In this document: one piece after another, positions 1 to 6,372 of the stretch | Position numbering within the stretch: position 1 is the stretch's first letter | Layout: each line of letters begins with the position of its first letter | Assembly: GCA_046304235.1 (NCBI GenBank) | Contig: JBKCEW010000068.1 | Span: 1 to 17,859, forward strand | DNA length: 17,859 nt | From: CANHVK01 sp046304235 | Lineage (GTDB): Bacteria; Bacteroidota; Bacteroidia; Flavobacteriales_D; Crocinitomicaceae | Reading direction: 5' to 3' | The notes under the pieces: model-generated | Seen by the model: the letters and a program-made list of their open reading frames with translations, nothing else | Told to the model about the DNA's origin: nothing | Databases searched by the model: none | Position numbers and translations under genes: made by a program

Positions 1-171
1 TATCGGGACGGACACCTCTCCAATAATTTGCTCCTTCAACCTCCCGATAGCTATCGGGACGGACACCTCTCCAATAATTTGCTCCTTCAACCTCCCGATA
101 GCTATCGGGACGGACACCTCTCCAATAATTTGCTCCTTCAACCTCCCGATAGCTATCGGGGCGGACACCTC
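1..171 (-). repeat. Tandem 51-bp array of tRNA-Ser 5' ends carrying a D-loop palindrome
   Basis: Three complete 51-bp units (1-51, 52-102, 103-153) and a partial fourth (154-171) are identical except for one base near 161. Read on the minus strand, each unit is GGAGAGGTGTCCG, the palindrome TCCCGATAGCTATCGGGA, GGTTGAAGGA, and a short AT-rich spacer. The first block matches the acceptor 5' strand plus D-stem of a bacterial tRNA-Ser, and the block after the palindrome matches the rest of the D-loop and the other D-stem strand (TCC/GGA). The palindrome therefore sits inside the D-loop of a truncated tRNA-Ser 5' end. The spacer is probably the duplicated tRNA leader. An intact tRNA-Ser on the minus strand is expected left of position 1 (inference). 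The layout matches the array at 13131-13249. Confidence 0.85.
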
Positions 172-217
172 GATTTTTCTATCTTGATACTTCTGTATAG
201 AAACAAAATTCAGAGGA

Positions 218-239
218 GAAAAAATCTTATTTCGATAAG
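218..239 (-). terminator. Weak intrinsic terminator after ansA
   Basis: On the minus strand a 5-bp stem CTTAT/ATAAG with a CGAA loop is followed by ATTTTTTC. It lies 32 bp past the ansA stop codon. The stem is short and AT-rich, so this is only a possible terminator. Confidence 0.3.
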
Positions 240-247
240 TTGGAGGA

Positions 248-255
248 CAAAAGTA
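248..255 (-). promoter_or_regulatory. Possible -7 element for the predicted tRNA-Ser
   Basis: The minus strand reads TACTTTTG, matching the Bacteroidota -7 consensus TAnnTTTG. No TTG is found at the expected spacing upstream. It lies between the ansA stop codon and the tRNA-Ser array and points toward the array, so it could drive the tRNA expected beyond the left edge. Confidence 0.25.
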
Positions 256-270
256 GAAAAATATTCCAAT

Positions 271-1296
271 TTAAGCTACCGAAAGTTCTCCTGCTATACT
301 TTGCTTTAATATTTTCTCTATTTCAAGTTTATCAGTGGAGCTACCCAAAGCAAACATTAATTTACAAATCGCTGCCTCCGTTGTCATATCCCCTCCTCCA
401 ATTACACCTATTTTTTGAAAAAAAGAACTTGTTTCGTATAAACCTTGCTCAACCGACCCACTCTGACATTGGGTAATATTTAATACTACACCGCCCTGAT
501 CGATATAATCAGCTATTAAATCATCAAATAATTGATCAGTAGGAGCATTTCCGGCTCCAAATGTTTCCAGAACAATCCCTTTCACATTTTGAAAATCGAA
601 TAAACTTTTATAAACCTTCGCGTTGAAACCTGGAAATATTTTCAGTAAAGCAACACGATTATCCAGTTCCGTATTCAATTTCAATTGATCATTTTCAAAA
701 GGATAACTTACTTTTTGGTAATTTATGTGAATACCAGCAGTAGCTAAAGGTGAAAAATTGGGTGAAGCAAATGCTTCAAATGCATTGGCTGAAATTTTTG
801 TAGTTCGATTTCCTCGATACAAGTTATTTTCAAAGTAAATACAAACTTCATTTACTTTCGAAGAACCATCTAAATTTTTTGCTGCAGCAATTTCTATTGA
901 TGTTAATACATTTTCTCTACCGTCAGTTCTAATTTCATTGATTGGTAGTTGTGAGCCAGTTAATATTACTGGTTTCTTTAAGCCTTGCAGCATAAAACTC
1001 AATGCGGTAGCAGTATAAGCCATTGTATCAGAACCATGCAACACGACAAAACCATCATAATCATTATAAGAATCAAAAACATTAGTTGCAATTTGTTTCC
1101 AATAACTTGGATTCATTTCAGAAGAATCAACGGGTTTATCAAATGAAATAGTTTGAAGTTGTACATTCAATCTCTTCAATTCTGGAATTTGATGATATAA
1201 GTTATCAAAATCGAAAGCAGTAAGCATTCCGGAGTTAGGATCATTAACCATACCAATTGTTCCACCAGTATATATAATTAAAACGTTTGGTTTCAT
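271..1296 (-). CDS. ansA: Type I (cytoplasmic) L-asparaginase
   Basis: This enzyme hydrolyses L-asparagine to aspartate and ammonia in the cytoplasm. The 341-residue protein has the length of E. coli AnsA and can be aligned with it from end to end. The first active-site motif YTGGTIGM is at residues 9-16, with the nucleophile expected to be Thr13. The second, HGSDTM, is at 87-92, with the catalytic Asp90-Thr91 pair. TGSQLP is at 113-118, followed by the RTDGREN segment. The C-terminus GELSVA resembles the GELT ending of AnsA. There is no signal peptide, which favours the type I rather than the periplasmic type II enzyme. It follows tatD on the same strand, but a 111-bp gap with a short tandem repeat separates them, so it may be the last gene of that operon or transcribed separately. 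Confidence 0.95.
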   Translation of the reverse strand: MKPNVLIIYTGGTIGMVNDPNSGMLTAFDFDNLYHQIPELKRLNVQLQTISFDKPVDSSEMNPSYWKQIATNVFDSYNDYDGFVVLHGSDTMAYTATALSFMLQGLKKPVILTGSQLPINEIRTDGRENVLTSIEIAAAKNLDGSSKVNEVCIYFENNLYRGNRTTKISANAFEAFASPNFSPLATAGIHINYQKVSYPFENDQLKLNTELDNRVALLKIFPGFNAKVYKSLFDFQNVKGIVLETFGAGNAPTDQLFDDLIADYIDQGGVVLNITQCQSGSVEQGLYETSSFFQKIGVIGGGDMTTEAAICKLMFALGSSTDKLEIEKILKQSIAGELSVA

Positions 1297-1309
1297 GAAA
1301 TTTGAATGT

Positions 1310-1372
1310 TACAGATTAAAAAGATTACAGATTAAAAGATTACAGATTACAGATTAAAAAGATTATAGATTA
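1310..1372. repeat. Short AT-rich tandem repeat upstream of ansA
   Basis: About four imperfect copies of a 16-bp unit, GATTACAGATTAAAAA on the plus strand, fill most of the gap between tatD and ansA. Copies differ by small length changes and one T for C change (GATTATAGATT), as expected from slippage. It sits in the leader of ansA on the minus strand, so a change in copy number would alter that leader. No function can be read from it. Confidence 0.75.
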
Positions 1373-1407
1373 ACAAATTGTAGATAACGAATAAGAAAAT
1401 ATTAAAA

Positions 1408-2184
1408 TCATGATAAATTAAATAGATTTATTGTGTTTTGGGTTGTAATATTTCCAATTTCATCTTCTGATATTCCATAAATGGAAGATAATTTTTCAGC
1501 AATCAAAGGAATATAGGTGCTTTCATTTCTTTTACCTCGATAAGGTGTCGGAGCTAAATATGGACTATCCGTTTCTAAAATCAAATGTTCTAAAGAAATA
1601 TTTTTTAGCACTTCATCTAACCCAGACTTTTTAAATGTAACTACGCCTCCTATCCCCAATCTAAAGCCTCCATAAGAAAGCACTTTATTTGCTTGTTCTA
1701 AATCACCAGTAAAACAATGAAATACTCCATTTAGTTGATCATCATTTAATCGATCAAGTACTTCAAAAATTTCATCAAAAGAATCTCGAGCATGAATCAC
1801 AATTGGTAAATTGTACTTCTTAGCCCAATTAATTTGAATTTCGAATGCTTTAATTTGTTCTTTTAAAAAAGTTTTATCCCAATATAAATCAATCCCTATC
1901 TCTCCAACTGCAATAAATTTATGATTAACTGTAAAAAAAGATTCAATTTGACACAAAGTTTCTTCTACATTTTCAGTTACAGAACATGGATGTAACCCCA
2001 TCATAGGAAAGCAATTATTAGGATATTTCTCAACCAAATTCATCATTCCATCTATAGAAGACAAATCAATATTTGGTAAGAGGAACCTTTGCACTCCTTT
2101 CTCTAAACTATTTTGAATCACGTTATCTCTATCTTCATCAAACTGTGAAGAATACAAATGAGTATGAGTATCAATATAATGCAT
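1408..2184 (-). CDS. tatD: TatD family metal-dependent hydrolase (DNase)
   Basis: TatD-family TIM-barrel hydrolase, 258 residues, the usual length. Family members act as metal-dependent 3'-5' DNases, but the exact substrate cannot be read here. The metal ligands are visible: His7 and His9 in DTHTH, Glu95 in VGEIGIDLYWDK, His131 in VIHARD, His156 in FHCFTG, and Asp206 in LETDSPYLAP, which is the family signature. No signal peptide is present, so it is cytoplasmic. Its ATG overlaps the stop codon of the glutamine cyclotransferase gene by one base (TAATG), indicating translational coupling in the pheS-led operon. The assignment to the TatD/YcfH/YabD group is firm; which member it is remains open. 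Confidence 0.93.
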   Translation of the reverse strand: MHYIDTHTHLYSSQFDEDRDNVIQNSLEKGVQRFLLPNIDLSSIDGMMNLVEKYPNNCFPMMGLHPCSVTENVEETLCQIESFFTVNHKFIAVGEIGIDLYWDKTFLKEQIKAFEIQINWAKKYNLPIVIHARDSFDEIFEVLDRLNDDQLNGVFHCFTGDLEQANKVLSYGGFRLGIGGVVTFKKSGLDEVLKNISLEHLILETDSPYLAPTPYRGKRNESTYIPLIAEKLSSIYGISEDEIGNITTQNTINLFNLS

Positions 2185-3260
2185 TATTTGATAACTACCT
2201 CCGCAATTTTAGACCAATTTTTACCAGTCAAATATAACTTTTTGGTGGCTGGCTGATAAGCAATTCCATTCAAAACTTCACCGCCTCCCTTTGCTTTAAT
2301 AACTACTTCTGAACAATCAATTTTTTTTAAAACTTTTCCAGAATTAGGATCAATAACCAAAATGTAGTTTTGTTGCCATACGTTTGCATAAATTTTTCCA
2401 TCAATATATTCCAATTCATTCAAACTCGTAATTGGCCCCAAATTATCATAGACCTCTACAATCCTATTAATTTCAAAAGTTTGCGGATTTCTGAAATATA
2501 ATCTTTCAGAACCATCAGTCATAATAATATGCTTTGCATCATTACACAATCCCCAACCTTCCCCATTGTAGGTAATTTCGTTTATTTTTTCTAATGTTTC
2601 TTTATTGTAAACAAAGCATTTTTGTTGTTGCCAAGTAATTTGATAGACATTATTTCCCAATATCGTAATACCTTCTCCAAAATATGCAGGTTCTAAATTC
2701 ACCTCTTTAATCGGATTACCAGAGTTTAAATCAATTTTAGCTAGTAAACTTGAACCATTTTGACCAGTTCCTTCATATAATTCATTTCCATTGAATTCAA
2801 AACCTTGTGTGAAATGGCCTTGGTTGTGTGGATAAAGTTTCATAACAGATGCTTTCTTCTTTATCGGATTAATATTTGATAAAACCCTCATCAAACGACT
2901 ATCTTCAAAAACAACTGCATTTCCTTTATAAACAACCAATTTTAGTTCCTTAGCTCCTACATTAAACTTGTTTGATTCCAATGTATAAGAAAAATTTTTT
3001 TTGGGATGATTCCAAGTTTGAACTAAACTGTCTTCGATAAACAATTCAATTTTCGAAGCTTTTAGTGACGTATGTTTTATATTTACTTTTCTAACATCGC
3101 CAAACTTCATATCTACATTATCTGTAAAAGCAAATTCCGCTAAAACTTCTACTGAAAGGTCTTCATTTTTTGAATAATTATCAAACATAGGTACCACCAC
3201 GAGTGAACCTACCATCAAAATAATAAGAGTAAGAAAGATTATACTTTTGGACTTTGACAT
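2184..3260 (-). CDS. Glutaminyl-peptide cyclotransferase (plant-type beta-propeller), membrane-anchored
   Basis: Glutamine cyclotransferases convert N-terminal glutamine of peptides to pyroglutamate. The C-terminal two thirds (about residues 140-358) is the five-bladed propeller type known from papaya. Typical stretches are YPHNQGHFTQGFEF, YEGTGQNGSS, FGEGIT, WQQQKCFVY, GEGWGLC, MTDGSERLYFRNP and LNELEYIDGKIYANVWQ. Residues 7-26 form a hydrophobic segment with a lysine-bearing N-terminus, so the enzyme is probably anchored in the inner membrane facing the periplasm. Residues 30-135 are a beta-rich N-terminal region of unknown role. The gene starts one base after the ytxJ stop codon and its stop overlaps the tatD start, so it is in the middle of an operon. 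It may modify the N-termini of exported proteins (inference). Confidence 0.9.
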   Translation of the reverse strand: MSKSKSIIFLTLIILMVGSLVVVPMFDNYSKNEDLSVEVLAEFAFTDNVDMKFGDVRKVNIKHTSLKASKIELFIEDSLVQTWNHPKKNFSYTLESNKFNVGAKELKLVVYKGNAVVFEDSRLMRVLSNINPIKKKASVMKLYPHNQGHFTQGFEFNGNELYEGTGQNGSSLLAKIDLNSGNPIKEVNLEPAYFGEGITILGNNVYQITWQQQKCFVYNKETLEKINEITYNGEGWGLCNDAKHIIMTDGSERLYFRNPQTFEINRIVEVYDNLGPITSLNELEYIDGKIYANVWQQNYILVIDPNSGKVLKKIDCSEVVIKAKGGGEVLNGIAYQPATKKLYLTGKNWSKIAEVVIK

Positions 3261-3261
3261 G

Positions 3262-3597
3262 TTAAATAAGATTTAAAATTTTTTCTGCATCAATGGATTG
3301 ATGAGAAGCATTATAAATAACAATTTTATCCTTTAAAACAATTACTTGAGGAGATTGGTGTTCGACATGTGTAAATTTTGCGATTTCATTAGAAACATCT
3401 CTATTCGCAATAAGATCAATAAAATAACATTCAACATCTGCTGGATTTTTCCAATCGGACTCGAAAAATTTCAACGCCATGGAAGAAATACTACATCTAG
3501 TACTATGTTTGAAGAAAAGTTGAGTCTTTGTTGAATTTTCGTTCAACACCTGATTCAATTGTTGAACAGACACAAGGTTAATCCAATTCGGTTTCAT
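3262..3597 (-). CDS. ytxJ: YtxJ/BrxC-like monothiol bacilliredoxin
   Basis: A 111-residue thioredoxin-fold protein of the YtxJ (DUF2847, BrxC) family. The active-site region FKHSTRCSIS at residues 29-38 has a single redox cysteine, Cys35, followed by Ser38, the monothiol CxxS pattern. The second family hallmark, HQSPQVIVLKD followed by a NASH motif, is near residues 80-100. Bacillus homologues remove bacillithiol from oxidised proteins and act as general stress proteins. Whether this organism makes bacillithiol cannot be seen here. The start ATG overlaps the pheS stop as TAATG, and the next gene begins one base after its stop, so it is co-expressed with pheS and the cyclotransferase. Confidence 0.85.
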   Translation of the reverse strand: MKPNWINLVSVQQLNQVLNENSTKTQLFFKHSTRCSISSMALKFFESDWKNPADVECYFIDLIANRDVSNEIAKFTHVEHQSPQVIVLKDKIVIYNASHQSIDAEKILNLI

Positions 3598-4619
3598 TAT
3601 ATAGTAGGTGTAAATTGTTTTAAGAAACGAATGTCATTTTCCGAATACATTCTTAGATCATTCACTTTAAATTTAAGCTGAGTGATACGTTCAACACCCA
3701 TTCCGAAAGCAAAACCGGAATAAATACTTGAATCAATTCCTGAAGCTTCAAGAACATTTGGGTCTACCATACCACAACCCAAAATTTCTAACCACCCAGT
3801 ATATTTACAAACGTTACACCCTTTTGAATTACAAATAGTGCAAGAAACATCAACTTCAGCACTAGGTTCAGTAAATGGGAAATAAGAAGGTCTCATTCTA
3901 ATTTGTGCTTTTTCACCAAACATTTCTTGTGCAAAATACAAAAGCGTTTGTTTAAGATCTGCGAAGGAAACATTTTTGTCGATATATAATCCTTCAACTT
4001 GATGAAAGAAACAATGAGCTCGTGCAGATATTGCTTCATTTCTATATACTCTTCCTGGTGATATCGTTCGAATTGGTGGAGTCGTGTTTTCCATCACACG
4101 AACTTGCACAGAAGAAGTATGAGTTCTTAAGGCCATTTCCTGTTCACCTTTTTCAATAAAAAAAGTATCTTGCATATCTCGTGCAGGATGTTCAGGAGGA
4201 AAATTTAATGCTGAAAAATTATGCCAATCATCTTCAATTTCTGGACCTTCAGAAACCGTATAACCAATACGATTAAAAATTTCTATAATTTCATTTTTAA
4301 TTGTAGAAATAGGATGATGAGAACCGACTTGGTTTATTTCTCCAGGTTTTGAAAAATCAATTTTATTTTGACTAAAAGAAGATGTTTGAATCGAATTTTT
4401 TAAATTTTCAAAAGTAGATTCAGCATGTATTCTTAAATCATTCAACAACTTACCAACTTCCTTTTTTTGTTCATTCGGTATATTTTTTAATTCACCAAAT
4501 AATGTTTTAATATCACTTTTTGAACCCAAAAATTTAATTCTAAACTGTTCTAAAGTAATTGGACTATCTACTTTGAAAGAAGAAATGGATTGGTAAATTA
4601 AGTCAATTGAATCCTTCAT
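3597..4619 (-). CDS. pheS: Phenylalanine--tRNA ligase alpha subunit
   Basis: Catalytic alpha subunit of phenylalanyl-tRNA synthetase, 340 residues, full length. The N-terminal coiled-coil region (about 1-85) is followed by the class II core. Motif 1 lies around HPISTIKNEI (102-111) and GPEIEDDWHNF. PPEHPARDMQDTF (141-153) and LRTHTSS are conserved. Motif 2 covers SPGRVYRNE and HCFFHQVEG (187-210). Motif 3 is GFAFGMGVERITQLKF (302-317). Four cysteines (260, 263, 268, 271) precede WLEILGCGMV and form a zinc-ribbon-like knuckle common in many bacterial PheS. No pheT is adjacent, so the beta subunit is encoded elsewhere. It is the first gene of a five-gene minus-strand run. Confidence 0.97.
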   Translation of the reverse strand: MKDSIDLIYQSISSFKVDSPITLEQFRIKFLGSKSDIKTLFGELKNIPNEQKKEVGKLLNDLRIHAESTFENLKNSIQTSSFSQNKIDFSKPGEINQVGSHHPISTIKNEIIEIFNRIGYTVSEGPEIEDDWHNFSALNFPPEHPARDMQDTFFIEKGEQEMALRTHTSSVQVRVMENTTPPIRTISPGRVYRNEAISARAHCFFHQVEGLYIDKNVSFADLKQTLLYFAQEMFGEKAQIRMRPSYFPFTEPSAEVDVSCTICNSKGCNVCKYTGWLEILGCGMVDPNVLEASGIDSSIYSGFAFGMGVERITQLKFKVNDLRMYSENDIRFLKQFTPTI

Positions 4620-4656
4620 TGAATTTATATTTTTTTGAAAACTTGTTTCATTTGTA

Positions 4657-4690
4657 CGAAATTACTAAATTTAGAATTGTTTTATTCAAA
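4657..4690 (-). promoter_or_regulatory. Possible pheS operon promoter
   Basis: The minus strand has TTTG (4687-4690), a 22-bp spacer, and TAATTTCG (4657-4664), one mismatch from the Bacteroidota -7 consensus TAnnTTTG. It lies 38 bp upstream of the pheS start codon. The spacer is at the long end of the accepted range. Confidence 0.35.
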
Positions 4691-4710
4691 GTTTTTAAAA
4701 GAATATTTCA

Positions 4711-4718
4711 TAACTTTG
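4711..4718 (+). promoter_or_regulatory. -7 promoter element for the two-lipoprotein operon
   Basis: TAACTTTG matches the Bacteroidota -7 consensus TAnnTTTG exactly. No good TTG is seen at the -33 position. It lies 30 bp upstream of the ATG at 4749, which supports that start over an in-frame ATG at 4635 that would precede the transcription start. Confidence 0.45.
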
Positions 4719-4748
4719 TTAGCTATTTTAAGTTTTCATACCAAATTT

Positions 4749-5138
4749 ATGAGAAATTTTTTATCCATAATCACTCTAACTCTTTCACTTTCTATAATAT
4801 CAGGTTGCAAGGAAAAACCTTCAATGTTAAGGATTTATGTTAGAAAAAGTGACAACAACTTACTAGATAAGGGACTGTATGCTAAAGTTTTAATTAGTTC
4901 AGATGCTAATTCTACTCCACCAACTTCCAAATTTTCCGATGCAAAAATGACGAATGATGCAAGTTTTGCTGAATTTAATTTAGATGCTTTTTTTGCAACC
5001 CATCGTGCTGCTTACAGTGACAGTATACGTTCAGGTTATTTTAAAGTTAACGTTAAATTAGATGATATTGAAGGAGATACATTAGTTCGTGTAACATACA
5101 GAACTACTTCAGTTCAGACTATATACTTAAAAAATTAA
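4749..5138 (+). CDS. Small lipoprotein, function unknown
   Basis: A 129-residue protein not recognised at family level. The N-terminus MRNFLSIITLTLSLSIISGC is a type II signal peptide, with lipidation expected at the Cys of SGC (Cys20). An earlier in-frame ATG at 4635 would place about 38 extra residues ahead of the signal peptide and lies upstream of the likely promoter, so 4749 was chosen. The mature part begins with a beta-strand-like segment LRIYVRKSDNN and is rich in alternating hydrophobic residues, suggesting a small Ig-like or beta-sandwich domain. The next gene follows after four bases and encodes a similar-sized lipoprotein with the same general plan, so the two probably work together or arose by duplication. 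Confidence 0.75.
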   Translation: MRNFLSIITLTLSLSIISGCKEKPSMLRIYVRKSDNNLLDKGLYAKVLISSDANSTPPTSKFSDAKMTNDASFAEFNLDAFFATHRAAYSDSIRSGYFKVNVKLDDIEGDTLVRVTYRTTSVQTIYLKN

Positions 5139-5142
5139 ATAT

Positions 5143-5550
5143 ATGATAAAAAAAAGAAGCCTATCAGCATTATTTATATTAACCCTATTGATTTCTTTTG
5201 GTTGTAATAAAATACAACCAACAACTGCTACTATAACTGTAAGAGGAGAAGATAAATTACCGCTTGCAAATATACCAGTTGTGTTAAATGCTACTCCTGG
5301 TGATAATAGCAAAAAAGCTGCTTATAAACCACTGACTGACATTAATTTAATTTCTGGAAGTGACGGTAAAGTTACCTACGATTTCAGTTCTATTTTTAAG
5401 GATGGACAAGCTGGAGCTGCGGTAATTGATATTTATGCATCTAAAATTATTGGTTCTGATACACTTGAAGGTGTGAGTCACGTTAATTTACAACCAGAAA
5501 AGAACAACGAGGCTATAGTAACGATAGTTAAGAAAATCAGTCAAAACTAG
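5143..5550 (+). CDS. Small lipoprotein with Ig-like/carboxypeptidase-regulatory-like domain
   Basis: A 135-residue lipoprotein. MIKKRSLSALFILTLLISFG followed by Cys21 forms a lipobox (SFGC). The mature part reads ATITVRGEDKLPLANIPVVLNATP followed later by SGSDGKVTYDFS, the pattern of carboxypeptidase-regulatory-like or bacterial Ig-like domains, in which a modified feature is named and then a G-x-V turn follows. This supports a surface or periplasmic beta-sandwich but no specific function. It starts four bases after the upstream lipoprotein gene and ends at a strong terminator at 5575, so the two form a complete two-gene operon. Confidence 0.75.
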   Translation: MIKKRSLSALFILTLLISFGCNKIQPTTATITVRGEDKLPLANIPVVLNATPGDNSKKAAYKPLTDINLISGSDGKVTYDFSSIFKDGQAGAAVIDIYASKIIGSDTLEGVSHVNLQPEKNNEAIVTIVKKISQN

Positions 5551-5574
5551 AACCTTTTACTTATATTTTATTTA

Positions 5575-5606
5575 AACCCTGTAAATTTAGTTTACAGGGT
5601 TTTTTA
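5575..5606. terminator. Bidirectional intrinsic terminator between convergent genes
   Basis: An 11-bp perfect stem AACCCTGTAAA/TTTACAGGGTT with loop TTTAG is followed by a T run on the plus strand; on the minus strand it is followed by AAATAAAATA-type sequence, so it is stronger for the plus-strand lipoprotein operon. The exonuclease stop codon (5587-5589) lies in the loop, so one stem arm is also the last codons of that gene. Confidence 0.85.
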
Positions 5607-6285
5607 TTAAAGGTTCATTTCTCATTTTAAGAAAAAGTTGAATTAGAGCTACTACATCTTTTTCACAATAATCTTTTATTCTTTCAAGATTATTTTCTTC
5701 GTAATAAACTTTGGCCACATCTGCACCAGAAATATCATCTTTAGGAGTTGGAATATTAAAAACATAACATAATAATGCGAGAGAAGTATATGCTTTAAAA
5801 TCGCCAAACTTCCACAACTCCATTGTATCTAAATGTGCTATTTCCCAAGGTTTTTTACCTGCTAAATTAAGTACATCAGGTATATTGATACCATTAATCA
5901 GTAGTCTTCTACAAATAAATGGAAAGTCAAATTCTTTAGCATTATGTCCACATAAAATTTGGAATCTTGGATTTTCTTCTAACAATCTAACAAACTGTTT
6001 TAAGAGCGTTTCTTCATCATCATGATAAAAAGATTTCATACGAATTTGTCTACCTAAAACTCCTTCATGTATATAACCAACTGATATACAAATTATTTTT
6101 CCAAACTCTGCGTAAATTCCAGCTCGATCATACACCTCTTCCACTGTGTTTTCTTTTTGAAGAAACTTAGTTTTTGCTTCATATAGTTTTTTTGCCTCCT
6201 CAGGCAAATCTTTAAAATGATAAAATTGGGGTACCGTTTCAATATCTAAAAATAAGATCTTATCCAGAGGAGCTTTTTGTATCAT
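5587..6285 (-). CDS. Predicted 3'-5' exonuclease, PolB-like DEDDy type
   Basis: A 232-residue stand-alone exonuclease of the family related to the proofreading domain of family B DNA polymerases. The four catalytic acids are visible: Asp14 and Glu16 in FLDIET, Asp120 in GHNAKEFDFPF, and Asp210 in DYCEKD, with Tyr206 three residues before the motif III Asp, which makes it DEDDy. It would remove nucleotides from 3' ends of DNA in the cytoplasm; the substrate and repair role are unknown. Its last codons and stop fall inside the shared terminator hairpin with the convergent lipoprotein operon. It appears monocistronic: the gene upstream is divergent. Confidence 0.88.
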   Translation of the reverse strand: MIQKAPLDKILFLDIETVPQFYHFKDLPEEAKKLYEAKTKFLQKENTVEEVYDRAGIYAEFGKIICISVGYIHEGVLGRQIRMKSFYHDDEETLLKQFVRLLEENPRFQILCGHNAKEFDFPFICRRLLINGINIPDVLNLAGKKPWEIAHLDTMELWKFGDFKAYTSLALLCYVFNIPTPKDDISGADVAKVYYEENNLERIKDYCEKDVVALIQLFLKMRNEPLIKNPVN

Positions 6286-6343
6286 AAATGAATAGAGTTT
6301 GAGTATTGTATTATCTAAATTAGTGATTATTGGCTTAATTTAA

Positions 6344-6351
6344 TATATTTG
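6344..6351 (+). promoter_or_regulatory. -7 promoter element for the substrate-binding lipoprotein
   Basis: TATATTTG matches the consensus TAnnTTTG exactly; no TTG is found at the expected -33 distance. The transcription start would be near 6358, downstream of the ATG at 6349, which argues that translation begins at the ATG at 6373. Confidence 0.45.
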
Positions 6352-6372
6352 TTTTGGAAAAAAATTGAAAAC

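Noticed and set aside
1..171. Regular palindrome spacing resembling a CRISPR array
   Set aside because: The sequences between palindromes are identical and match tRNA-Ser, so there are no variable spacers, and no cas genes are present.
28..309. Plus-strand reading frame of 93 codons over the left array
   Set aside because: It is a translation of the 51-bp tRNA-derived repeats and then non-coding DNA; the peptide is simply the same 17 residues repeated.
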